Assembly: GCA_022360175.1 (NCBI GenBank)
Contig: JAKSDI010000216.1
Location: forward strand, 17,722-81,721
Reading direction: 5' to 3'
DNA length: 64,000 nt
Origin: Chitinophagales bacterium
Lineage (GTDB): Bacteria > Bacteroidota > Bacteroidia > Chitinophagales > Saprospiraceae
The position numbers were made by a program, and so were the translations under genes. Positions 26,345-35,234 of the stretch are shown here, piece after piece (the first letter of the stretch is position 1; every line of letters begins with the position of its first letter). The notes beneath the pieces were generated by a model. That model ran no database searches, was not told the DNA's origin, and saw only the letters and a program-made list of their open reading frames with translations.

Positions 26345-27790
26345 TTAGTAGTCAAAATTTTTATTGATTAGTATGAGGCATCCTACTATGAGTATGAATA
26401 AGTAGATTAATAGTGTTCCGATATCTAAAAAGAATGAGCTTGCTACCCGTTCTTTTTCAAAATTGAAAACGGACAGGCTTCTAATCTCATCGGAGGTAAA
26501 AGAATGGTTTGTAAATAGGCCTTTAAATACGTACCATCTATATTCCTGAGCGTATTCTATTGCCTGTTTGAGAAAAGATCTATAATACCTGGTGGAAGTT
26601 CCTGCTATGTCTGCTAGTGATTCCTGCATTATCATAGCTGGAGAGAGGATCTTAAACTGCCTCAACCATTCATTTCGAGCATCAATTTGCTGTTCATAGG
26701 CTTCAGTTACGGGCTGGTGTTTAATCTGAGCGATGTATTGCTTTGCCAGGTAGTTGATATTCCATCCTGTTGAGTTGGACATATCCTTCGTCACTGGATC
26801 ATCAGATGACCACTCCCGATGTGTTTCAAATAGCCTTATCAATTCTTCTTTCAGCTTGTTTTCCATTTCATTGTACACGGCCTGGTGGTGGTTAATAACT
26901 TCCAACCTTGAAGAAACCGGGTTGATTTCTTCCCCTATTTGGTTGATAGCCGTAGGAATCAGAAACATGAATAACACCCAGATATTTGTAAGTAAAATCA
27001 GGCTTTTGCCAGAGGAGTAGCCCAGGAGGTTGATTATGAAACTCAGTAAAAACCAAAATGTGCTGTAGAGTATTAAGATTACCATTAGTTGGGCAAATGC
27101 CTCTACATTCCTATATAGTGATACCTGGAAAGCACTGAGTAGAACTGCTGTAAAGAAGAGAATACATGAATTAATTACCAGAAATCTTATAGTAAGCCTA
27201 CCCAGTATCCAGTGTGTCAGCTTGAGGGGCTGTGAAGCAATAAGTGATAATCTACCTGCTTCTTTTTCCTGTGATAAAATATTGAAGGAAACCAGGATAA
27301 TAATAAGAGGCAAAATATACACCCAAATAAATGATAAGTCTAACTGGCCAAAAAGCTGTTCAAGAGGACTAATTAGTTCCTGGGTAGTCATCTCATAGGA
27401 ATCATTAAAATAGAGAACGATTTTTTTATAGTTACTGTAGATGTCTCCCTGTCCATTTGCAATGATGGATAATGGCTCAAAGGGGAGCCAGGTGATACGG
27501 TGATTATTATAGGTAAGCCGAACACCATTTGTCGGCAAAGTGTAACTGTTTTCATAGCTGGCTAGCCCCTGATTTAGGGAATCAATTTGAGCAATTAGTC
27601 GTACATCTGCCTGCTGCACGATTTCCTGTTGCCTGATTACCTCTTCTTTTTTAGAATCCTGATATTGATAGGTATTGAAAACTGCCAAAAGCATTAAGAC
27701 AAAGAGTAATAGCATGAGTCCAACAAATCCCTTGTCCCTTATCAATTGTAATAACTCCAATTTTATAAGCTGTAGAGTAATGCCTTTCAT
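26345..27790 (-). CDS. ABC-2 type permease (DUF3526-like), second of a pair
   Basis: 481 residues from the ATG at 27790, one base after the stop of the upstream permease; the frame reaches back to 27820 but that would overlap. A first membrane segment (FVGLMLLLFVLMLLAVFNTYQ) is followed by a large extracytoplasmic loop, then five segments, with FNILSQEKEAGRLSLIASQP as the typical cytoplasmic turn. It is homologous in layout to the neighbour at 27792-29204, so the two probably form a heterodimer with the ATPase at 29201-29908. The receptor gene starts six bases downstream. Confidence 0.85.
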   Translation of the reverse strand: MKGITLQLIKLELLQLIRDKGFVGLMLLLFVLMLLAVFNTYQYQDSKKEEVIRQQEIVQQADVRLIAQIDSLNQGLASYENSYTLPTNGVRLTYNNHRITWLPFEPLSIIANGQGDIYSNYKKIVLYFNDSYEMTTQELISPLEQLFGQLDLSFIWVYILPLIIILVSFNILSQEKEAGRLSLIASQPLKLTHWILGRLTIRFLVINSCILFFTAVLLSAFQVSLYRNVEAFAQLMVILILYSTFWFLLSFIINLLGYSSGKSLILLTNIWVLFMFLIPTAINQIGEEINPVSSRLEVINHHQAVYNEMENKLKEELIRLFETHREWSSDDPVTKDMSNSTGWNINYLAKQYIAQIKHQPVTEAYEQQIDARNEWLRQFKILSPAMIMQESLADIAGTSTRYYRSFLKQAIEYAQEYRWYVFKGLFTNHSFTSDEIRSLSVFNFEKERVASSFFLDIGTLLIYLFILIVGCLILINKNFDY

Positions 27791-27791
27791 C

Positions 27792-29204
27792 TTATACGAA
27801 TTTGATCGTGCGGTTAACAAAAAGCATCAATAGAAAACTAAATACGGCCCAGCCAATGCTGATTAGATATTCTGCCAGATGGTTTAAAAATAACTCCTTG
27901 ACAGCTTGCCACTGATACTGAAATTTAGGGATGGATGACCATAGGGATGCCTCTGCTTTATAATGATCAATACCCTTGGCTTTTTCAGCAATATTCATGT
28001 TAAGTGCGGTGTTAAATGTTACTCTATATCTCTCTGCTTCATCTTCAAAGTGCCACAGGAATCCATAGTCAGTTCGAGTCAGTGCCATGGAGACAAACCT
28101 TGTTGGGAGCATAGGCGAAAACACTCCACATATGCGATAAACTAGTTGTTGCTTCTTGTATTGATCCTGCAATAAGTCAAAATGCTTAGTATATACTTCT
28201 GACTCATATTTTTCTCCTTCAGCAAGTAGTAGTCCACTGTATTCTATTGGCAATTCCTCAATAGATGAAACGCCATAGGCTTCCAATACTTCTTTTTGAA
28301 AATCCTGCGCTGCTTCGTTCCAAAAATTGTGGCCATTTAGTCCATTCGTCTGATCTTCAATAATGTTATCCTTAAAGGTTTGGAGTGTCGGAAATGGGTA
28401 AAGTGTACCACTTAGATTGGTAGATACTTTAGGGACAATCAATGTCACAACTATCCAAATTGATAGTAAAATGGTTAAAGATGAACCTGAGTGTTTGGCT
28501 TTTCCAGAAACCAGGACAATCAGGCTAGTGAAAGAGGTGAAATAAAGTAGATAGGTAAGTGCTAATCCTGCCCATTCTGACCAGTGAACCTGCACTTCTT
28601 TTTCCAGGAAACTAAAAGATATAAGCGCTACAATCATGAAGGATAGGAATAGCAAGAACATTTGCACAAAAAGAGCTAGCCATTTTCCTAAGGATAACTG
28701 TCGAAAAGTAGCCCCTTGTACTAAAAGTAATCGTATGGTCTGCCTTTCTTTTTCTTCTGTAAAAACATTATAACCCAAAAAAATCAGTAGCAAGGGAAAT
28801 ATATAAACCAAGACAAAATTAGGAGTCAATTCTCCAAACCGAAACATACCGGACCGGTCTTTAGACTCATTAATGGTACTTTGATTTCGTTTATGGGCAC
28901 CTAAGTGAACAACCTGTCCAGTGTAAGCTTGTATTCCTTTATCAAAAATTACTAATGGGTAGATTGGTTTGATCACGTAGGTGCCATCATGTGCAGCGTC
29001 ATGAGGATCTTTTTCAGCTTGAGACTCCCAATTTACTCGCACTTGATGTACATTCTCTAAATATTGCTCATGGATTAATTGATAGTCTCGAAAACTTAAA
29101 ATAATGGATGTAATTGAGAGCATTACGACACCGATAAACAGGATATTCGTTCTACCATCTCGTAAGGACCTCTTTAGCTCGTGTTGTAGAATCCTGGTGA
29201 TCAT
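27792..29204 (-). CDS. ABC-2 type permease (DUF3526-like), first of a pair
   Basis: 470 residues. The membrane layout matches its partner: one N-terminal segment (TNILFIGVVMLSITSIILSF), a large external loop, then segments around FVLVYIFPLLLIFLGYNVFTEEKERQTIR (in sense), whose EEKERQT turn is typical. Its start overlaps the ATPase stop as ATGA at 29201-29204, a clear sign of translational coupling. What the transporter moves is not evident from the sequence. Confidence 0.85.
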   Translation of the reverse strand: MITRILQHELKRSLRDGRTNILFIGVVMLSITSIILSFRDYQLIHEQYLENVHQVRVNWESQAEKDPHDAAHDGTYVIKPIYPLVIFDKGIQAYTGQVVHLGAHKRNQSTINESKDRSGMFRFGELTPNFVLVYIFPLLLIFLGYNVFTEEKERQTIRLLLVQGATFRQLSLGKWLALFVQMFLLFLSFMIVALISFSFLEKEVQVHWSEWAGLALTYLLYFTSFTSLIVLVSGKAKHSGSSLTILLSIWIVVTLIVPKVSTNLSGTLYPFPTLQTFKDNIIEDQTNGLNGHNFWNEAAQDFQKEVLEAYGVSSIEELPIEYSGLLLAEGEKYESEVYTKHFDLLQDQYKKQQLVYRICGVFSPMLPTRFVSMALTRTDYGFLWHFEDEAERYRVTFNTALNMNIAEKAKGIDHYKAEASLWSSIPKFQYQWQAVKELFLNHLAEYLISIGWAVFSFLLMLFVNRTIKFV

Positions 29205-29908
29205 AATGCAGTATTCATGTGATTGAGATAGGTCTTCTCCAACTCTGAAAGCGAAACTTTTTTCGAAGAAAATTTTTCAAGGAGCCTTCCTTCCTTCATT
29301 ATTCCAATATGACTTCCTGTAACCTGTGCTCTAAAAAGGTCATGTGTCGTCATTAGAATAGCAATTCCATCTGCACTTAGTGTTTTCAATAAATCAGAAA
29401 ACTCATTGCTGGCTTTGGGGTCCAGTCCAGAAGTGGGTTCATCCAGCAGTAAGGCTTTCGCTTCCTTGGCAAGTGCAATAGCAATACCTACTTTTTGTCG
29501 CATCCCTTTTGAATATTCAGATACTCTTTTATTAAAAGCATCTTTTTGTAAACCACTTCTTTTAAGCAGCGATACCAAATGGTCTTTGTGATAAGTTTTG
29601 TTTGCCAATCCTGTGAAGTAAGTAAGATTTTCTAAACCTGATAATTCTGGATAAAGAGCAAGATTCTCAGGAATGTAAGCAACGTACTTTTTAGTCTCGA
29701 CAGGATTTTCAGAGACAGATATATTATTAATTCTGGCTTTTCCTGAGGATGGCGTAATGAAGTTCAAAAACAAATTGATAGTCGTCGTTTTACCTGCTCC
29801 GTTTGCTCCTAAAAGACAAAAAATCTCTCCTGAATTTACTTTTAGGTTCAGGTCTTTGAGCGCATGATATTTTCCATATGTCTTTGACAAATTTATTGCT
29901 TGCAGCAT
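29201..29908 (-). CDS. ABC transporter ATP-binding protein
   Basis: 235 residues. Walker A GANGAGKTT at 34-42, a signature-like SKGMRQKV at 132-139, Walker B ALLLDEPTSGLDP at 151-163 and a switch His in TTHD. The KGMRQ signature is usual for ABC-2 export ATPases. It is coupled by a 4-base overlap to the first permease and follows DUF1826 by 32 bases. Confidence 0.93.
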   Translation of the reverse strand: MLQAINLSKTYGKYHALKDLNLKVNSGEIFCLLGANGAGKTTTINLFLNFITPSSGKARINNISVSENPVETKKYVAYIPENLALYPELSGLENLTYFTGLANKTYHKDHLVSLLKRSGLQKDAFNKRVSEYSKGMRQKVGIAIALAKEAKALLLDEPTSGLDPKASNEFSDLLKTLSADGIAILMTTHDLFRAQVTGSHIGIMKEGRLLEKFSSKKVSLSELEKTYLNHMNTAL

Positions 29909-29940
29909 AACAGATTAGGTTGATTTAGGTGCAAGAGTGA

Positions 29941-30585
29941 CTACGACCAAAGATTTTGAGATGCATTAGTATCGATTCTAAGCAAAAGTCGTTTTCCACC
30001 ATGTTCTTCAATGCTGGGGCTGCGGTGTAAGATGGGGGTGGCGTCCGGGTATAAAGCACCTTTTAGTATTACCACATCTCCTGTATCCACTTGCTGGATT
30101 ATACTTTCGTCTAAGATGATTTCTTCATTGCCACTACCTTTTTGGTAGGCTTTATGATTGATCGCTTCATCGGGTGCCCATAGCGTGCCGGGACCAACAT
30201 AGGTGCAAAGCATTCTCACGTCATTAATGTCTGTATGAAACCGGCGGCACATATTGGTGTTGACGGTAGCGAGTAAAAGTCGGAAAGAATCGATCTCTGT
30301 GACTTGTTCGAATACACCCAGAAGTCCTAGAATATCTTCCAATAGGAGATTATAATCAGGAAGTTCATTGGCAAAATAGATATTCAGGGAATTAGTGATT
30401 TCTGCTGCTGTTCCACTTGCTCGATATATGATTGATCGTTCCACAACTTGAGCAATCATCTCTTTCAATGGTTCTATCTCACGCTGATAAACAGCAATGT
30501 TTTTGGTTTTTAAATGAATGTCTTGTAGTATTTGAGCATCGTTGCTAATAGCAGCATTTGCTAATGGTGTTTTTATTTGTGTCAT
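29941..30585 (-). CDS. DUF1826 family protein
   Basis: 214 residues, cytoplasmic. The DUF1826 pattern is visible: CRRFHTDINDVRMLCTYVGP near 113-132, then GDVVILKGALYP and HRSPSIEEHGGKRLLLRID near 187-205. The spaced His117, Asp119 and His187 recall a cupin or 2-oxoglutarate-oxygenase metal site. In proteobacteria DUF1826 genes are known as members of Zur regulons. Here it opens the operon with an ABC transporter and a TonB receptor, under a promoter with two palindromic boxes. Confidence 0.8.
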   Translation of the reverse strand: MTQIKTPLANAAISNDAQILQDIHLKTKNIAVYQREIEPLKEMIAQVVERSIIYRASGTAAEITNSLNIYFANELPDYNLLLEDILGLLGVFEQVTEIDSFRLLLATVNTNMCRRFHTDINDVRMLCTYVGPGTLWAPDEAINHKAYQKGSGNEEIILDESIIQQVDTGDVVILKGALYPDATPILHRSPSIEEHGGKRLLLRIDTNASQNLWS

Positions 30586-30739
30586 ATTCTCAGTTTTATA
30601 TAAAGAAAGCTTAGAGATTTATTGATCGTAATTCATGATCGTTTTCAAAATAGCCTCGGATAGTGTATACCTCTGGCTTGATTGCAAAGAGTCTCAGTCC
30701 TTGCAACTTTCTATGTGGTCCATGAAATAATCTCGATGA

Positions 30740-30792
30740 TGCAACCTTGTTGCAAATATATACGATCTATTTGTTAATGCAACATCGTTGCA
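30740..30792 (-). promoter_or_regulatory. Promoter with two Zur/Fur-like palindromic boxes
   Basis: Two perfect palindromes with a 3-base centre: TGCAACCTTGTTGCA (30740-30754) and TGCAACATCGTTGCA (30778-30792). On the minus strand the -7 element TATATTTG (30753-30760) touches the first box. A TTG inside the second box (30780-30782) is 19 bases upstream of it. So the boxes cover the -33 and the start region, as for a repressor. The leader to the DUF1826 start is about 150 bases and shows no recognised riboswitch. The rest of the gap to 31145 shows nothing else. Confidence 0.7.
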
Positions 30793-31145
30793 TTATTTTG
30801 TGGCATCAGAGGTGGGAATAATTAGGTAGGCAAAACTAGTCTTGGTATTACTCACTGAGTTTGAGTTAACTGAAATATTTTATCAGTAATAGAGTAGGGG
30901 AATTATATTTTTTAGGAGAAAAAATGAATTGAAAGGGTATGCTCTAAAGGGGCTCACTTTTAAATAATTAGCAATAACAGTCTATGACATGATTACAGCT
31001 TGATAACAGCAAGCTAAATTAAATAGGTACGTGATTAACTGCTAAGGATATATTCACCTCTATACTTCTTATATCAAAGTATAGTTTTATTTTTATCACC
31101 CTGAATTTGGCAGATAAAATCTAAAAATCGTATAAATCATCTGAT

Positions 31146-34100
31146 ATGAATTTTAAACACCTTATCCTTTTCTTGGTTTTTATCATCTCTTCATCTGGCG
31201 TTTACGCCCAGAAGAAGAAAGATACTGAGAGCAAAGCCAATGATTATTGGCTGAAGTCAAGCCAGCTTAGCGGGCTAAAATTCCGTGGTATTGGTCCAGC
31301 ATTAACATCAGGAAGGATTTCGGATATCGCAGTTAATCCGGAGAATTTCAATGAGTATTACATCGCAGTGGCCTCCGGAGGAGTTTGGAAGACGACCAAT
31401 CATGGTGTGACCTATAAGCCAATATTCGACGCTGAAGGATCTTATTCCGTTGGATGTGTCACCATTGATCCGAATCAATCATCAACAATTTGGGTAGGTA
31501 CAGGTGAAAACAACAATCAACGATCTGTGGGGTATGGTGATGGGGTTTATAAGTCTACTGATGGTGGAAAGTCATGGAAAAACATGGGATTGAAGGAATC
31601 TGAACACATTTCTAAGATCATTGTTGATCCAAGAAATTCGGATGTAGTTTATGTAGCGGCTTATGGCCCCTTGTGGTCAGATGGAGGAGATCGTGGCGTA
31701 TACAAATCTATAGATGGAGGCGAGAATTGGGAACAAATCCACTTTATTTCGGACAAAACCGGAACCTGTGACCTGGTAATGGATCCTACCAATCCCGACA
31801 TTCTTTACGAAGCAGTTCACCAGAGAAGGCGACATGTATTTACTTACATTGGAGGAGGGCCTGAGAGTGCAGTATACAAAACAACGGATGGAGGTAAGAC
31901 ATGGAAAGAATCGATTAGTGGTTTACCGAAAGGTAAAATGGGGCGTGTTGGTTTAGCAATTTCGCCAGCTGATGCAAATGTAGTTTACGCTATTGTTGAA
32001 GCAGAAGGAGATGAATTTGGATTCTTCCGTTCAACAAATAAAGGGGCAACCTGGGAAAAGCGCAGCAAATACAAAACTTCAGGAAATTATTATCAGGAAA
32101 TTTACTGCGATCCGCATGATGTCGACAAGGTATTCAGTATGGCTACATGGCTTCATCATACAGAAAATGGAGGGAAAACATTTGTGCGGACAGGTGAAAC
32201 CAATAAACATGTTGATAATCACTGTATCTGGATCAATCCAACGAATACCGACCACTGGATAGTGGGTTGTGATGGAGGTATCTATGAGACCTATGATCAC
32301 GCAACCACCTGGGAATATAAAGCGAATCTGCCTATCACGCAGTTTTACAAAGTATCGATCGATTACGACACGCCATTCTATAACGTCTTTGGGGGAACCC
32401 AGGATAATAACTCACAAGGTGGCCCGTCGAGATCCATCAATAATGCAGGAATTCTAAATGCTGATTGGTATATTACCGTTGGTGGAGATGGATACGAAAC
32501 ACAGGTGGACCCTACCAATCCAAATATCATATATGCGCAATGGCAGTACGGTGGATTGATCCGCTATGATCGACAATCAGGCGAAAGAATTGGCATTAAA
32601 CCACAACCAGGAAAAGGGGAAGCTGCTTTCCGTTGGAATTGGGATTCACCATTACTCATCTCGCCTCACGATCCAAAAACGCTTTTCTTCTGTGCCAATA
32701 AAGTATTTAAAACGGAAGATCGTGGAAATAGCTGGAAGGCAATCTCTCCTGATCTGACCAGACAAATTGATAGAAACCAATTGAAAGTTATGGGCGAGAT
32801 TCAGTCTCCGGATGTGGTGATGAAGAATAAGTCAACAACCATTTATGGAAACATAGTAGCCTTTGACCAATCACCAATAAATGAAAATCTGCTTTATGCT
32901 GGTACGGATGACGGATTGGTTCAGGTTTCGGAAAATGGTGGTGACACATGGAGCAAAAAGGAAGCATTTCCGGGAGTGCCGGATATGACCTATGTAAATA
33001 TGCTTTGGGCATCGCAGCACGATGAAAACGTAGTTTACGCAGCATTCAATAATCATAAGAAAGGTGACTTCAAACCTTATATTATGAAAAGTGTAGATAA
33101 AGGAAATACCTGGACTGCACTTCAGAATGACCTGCCAGAAAGAGGTACGGTTTATTCTGTCGCTGAAGATCATGTTGATCCGATGTTGCTCTTTGCGGGA
33201 ACGGAATTTGGCTGCTATGTAAGTGTTAACGGTGGAGAAAACTGGGTGAAATTAGGCGCTGGCCTACCAACAATCTGTGTCCGTGACATGGCTATTCAGA
33301 AGCGAGAAAACGATTTGGTGCTTGGAACCTTTGGTAGAGGATTCTATATTTTGGACGATTACAGCCCATTGAGAAAATTGACAAAAGAATCATTGGAAGA
33401 GGATGCGAAGATTTTCCCGATCAAGAAGTCATTGGCATATATCGAATCAAATCCCCTTGGGCTTCGAGGGGTAGGGGGCCAGGGTGCTACAATGTATGCA
33501 GCGCCAAACCCTGAATTCGGTGCCACTTTTACTTACTTCACAAAAGAGAAACCAAAATCTCCTAAAGAACAGCGTCAGGAGAAAGAGAAGAAAGCCAAAG
33601 AGGATGGGGTTGATATTGATTATCCTACCTTTGAAGAGTTTGTTGCTGAGGACAATTATGAAGAAGCATATCTTCTTTTTATTATAAAGGATGCCTCGGG
33701 CAACGAAGTTCGCAAAATCAAAAAACCGGCCTCAAAAGGCATTCAAAGAGTAAGCTGGAATTTGCGTTACCCGCCAACGACACCCATTCGAACGGAGGCT
33801 GCCAAGGTGGGGCGTTACAGCAACCCAAATGAAGGCCCCTTGGCTATTCCTGGAAACTATACGGTTGAGCTTTGGCAGGCTGATAATGGAGTGTTGAATC
33901 AGTTGGTTGGACCAACTGCTTTTGAAGTAATACCGCTGGAGAACTCTTCTTTAGAAAGACAGACGGAATCCAATATAGCTTTTAAAAGACAAGTACAAGA
34001 GCTTCGAAGAAAAATTAGAGGAAGCAACAATGAGCATAAAGAATTGGATAAGCGTTTGAAGCATATCAAACAGGCAATTCTAAGCTATCCGGGTGCTGAT

Positions 34101-34430
34101 ATTGCATGGATGAAGGATGTAAAGGCTTTGGAAAAAGCTTCTCATGATGTTCGCATTAAAATCAGCGGAGATCATCACAAGTATAAAAGAGACATTGAAA
34201 CCATCCCGGGAACAGCCAGCCGTGTAGAAAACATCGTTGGAAATACCTGGTACTCAACTTCTAATCCGACAGCTACGAATAAAGAACAGTTTGAACTGGC
34301 TAAAGAAGAGTATGCTGAGATCAGAACATCTCTGGATGAAATACGATCTGATGTTCAGGCGCTAGAGTCTAAGCTAGATAGCAAGAATATTCCTTATACG
34401 CCGCATCGTCCAAACTGGAAAGAGGATTAA
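31146..34430 (+). CDS. Secreted VPS10/sortilin-like BNR-repeat protein
   Basis: 1094 residues with a signal peptide (to about GVYAQ). Residues about 45-760 hold many Asp-box (BNR) repeats such as STDGGKSW, SIDGGENW, TTDGGKTW, SENGGDTW, SVDKGNTW and SVNGGENW, forming beta-propellers of the sortilin/VPS10 type. The remainder is a beta domain and a charged coiled-coil-like C-terminus (EKEKKAKEDG, then RRKIRGSNNEHKELDKRLKH). Such large proteins are common in Bacteroidota and often annotated as glycosyl hydrolases, but no catalytic residues can be pointed to. It stands alone. Confidence 0.85.
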   Translation: MNFKHLILFLVFIISSSGVYAQKKKDTESKANDYWLKSSQLSGLKFRGIGPALTSGRISDIAVNPENFNEYYIAVASGGVWKTTNHGVTYKPIFDAEGSYSVGCVTIDPNQSSTIWVGTGENNNQRSVGYGDGVYKSTDGGKSWKNMGLKESEHISKIIVDPRNSDVVYVAAYGPLWSDGGDRGVYKSIDGGENWEQIHFISDKTGTCDLVMDPTNPDILYEAVHQRRRHVFTYIGGGPESAVYKTTDGGKTWKESISGLPKGKMGRVGLAISPADANVVYAIVEAEGDEFGFFRSTNKGATWEKRSKYKTSGNYYQEIYCDPHDVDKVFSMATWLHHTENGGKTFVRTGETNKHVDNHCIWINPTNTDHWIVGCDGGIYETYDHATTWEYKANLPITQFYKVSIDYDTPFYNVFGGTQDNNSQGGPSRSINNAGILNADWYITVGGDGYETQVDPTNPNIIYAQWQYGGLIRYDRQSGERIGIKPQPGKGEAAFRWNWDSPLLISPHDPKTLFFCANKVFKTEDRGNSWKAISPDLTRQIDRNQLKVMGEIQSPDVVMKNKSTTIYGNIVAFDQSPINENLLYAGTDDGLVQVSENGGDTWSKKEAFPGVPDMTYVNMLWASQHDENVVYAAFNNHKKGDFKPYIMKSVDKGNTWTALQNDLPERGTVYSVAEDHVDPMLLFAGTEFGCYVSVNGGENWVKLGAGLPTICVRDMAIQKRENDLVLGTFGRGFYILDDYSPLRKLTKESLEEDAKIFPIKKSLAYIESNPLGLRGVGGQGATMYAAPNPEFGATFTYFTKEKPKSPKEQRQEKEKKAKEDGVDIDYPTFEEFVAEDNYEEAYLLFIIKDASGNEVRKIKKPASKGIQRVSWNLRYPPTTPIRTEAAKVGRYSNPNEGPLAIPGNYTVELWQADNGVLNQLVGPTAFEVIPLENSSLERQTESNIAFKRQVQELRRKIRGSNNEHKELDKRLKHIKQAILSYPGADIAWMKDVKALEKASHDVRIKISGDHHKYKRDIETIPGTASRVENIVGNTWYSTSNPTATNKEQFELAKEEYAEIRTSLDEIRSDVQALESKLDSKNIPYTPHRPNWKED

Positions 34431-34446
34431 TACTCTTTTTTAATTT

Positions 34447-34482
34447 GAATCTTAAGTAAGTGATTAAGCTTACTTAAGATTC
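34447..34482. terminator. Bidirectional terminator hairpin
   Basis: Perfect 14-base arms GAATCTTAAGTAAG (34447-34460) and their complement (34469-34482) with an 8-base loop, preceded by a T-run at 34435-34441. It lies between convergent genes ending at 34430 and 34492, so it can serve both. The inner 23 bases recur exactly at 48079-48101. Confidence 0.7.
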
Positions 34483-34491
34483 ATTTATTGA

Positions 34492-35220
34492 TCAATTTAC
34501 CTCTCCTTTATATCCCTGAGGCTTCCCGTAAAAGTGAACGATATCGATATAATTACTCATCGACATTCCTCCGGGATTTAATCCAGGCTGGCCTTCTGGA
34601 ACAGGAACGTTTAGTTTTTGAAAATACTCTTCCCAAATTGGAAAAATGTTATTGGTCTCCGGGTCCTTATAAGTCATTTTTTGCAATTGAAATATTGCTT
34701 GATTATTGTTCGCATATTTGAATGAATCGTAAATTAATTCTGAGCAGTAATATTTATCATTAGAAATATCAAATACTTCATCGTATGCAAAACCTAATTT
34801 AGTTTTAGCAAAATCAATTGCTTTGGGAATTAGATGTGCATGTTCTTCTTTAATCCTTCCCACCACAACTTTACTGTTATTGTTTTCATCAAAAGAGCGT
34901 ATGAAAAAGCTATCTAAAGGCGTTTCTACTACCCCGGCTGAGATCGCCTCTAAAATTGTGAATTCACCTTTTTCCTTTGGGATAAGCATACCCACATGAG
35001 AAAATTTCGATCCTTGAATTCCTGAAGTAACTTTTTCTATTGATTCACAAAAAGGGCCGCAGTCGATATCCTGAAATAATATATCCCCAGGCTTTAATTC
35101 AAATTTTGAATAATCGAAGCTTGTTGTTGTTTTGGTTGGATTGACAGGCTGTTCTTTCTTACTTGATTCGCATGAAAAACTGAAGAACAATAGTAAATAA
35201 AAAAATAGTGCTTTATTCAT
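34492..35220 (-). CDS. YiiX-like (NlpC/P60 permuted) cysteine hydrolase lipoprotein
   Basis: 242 residues. Lipobox FSFSC with Cys17. The permuted papain-like order is seen: KPGDILFQD near 43-51, catalytic His75 in FSHVGML, Glu91 in TILEA, and Cys159 in YYCSELIYDSF. Members of this family cleave amide or ester bonds, in some cases cell-wall peptides or lipids; the substrate is unknown here. It lies 14 bases downstream of the WG-repeat gene and probably belongs to its operon. Confidence 0.85.
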   Translation of the reverse strand: MNKALFFYLLLFFSFSCESSKKEQPVNPTKTTTSFDYSKFELKPGDILFQDIDCGPFCESIEKVTSGIQGSKFSHVGMLIPKEKGEFTILEAISAGVVETPLDSFFIRSFDENNNSKVVVGRIKEEHAHLIPKAIDFAKTKLGFAYDEVFDISNDKYYCSELIYDSFKYANNNQAIFQLQKMTYKDPETNNIFPIWEEYFQKLNVPVPEGQPGLNPGGMSMSNYIDIVHFYGKPQGYKGEVN

Positions 35221-35234
35221 TGTATAAATCTATT

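Noticed and set aside
26345..27820. An upstream start at 27820 for the second permease
   Set aside because: It would overlap the preceding gene by nearly 30 bases and adds a polar stretch before the first membrane segment; the ATG at 27790 fits better.
30586..30739. The 150-base leader of the DUF1826 operon as a riboswitch
   Set aside because: No conserved riboswitch core or strong terminator pair could be recognised by eye.
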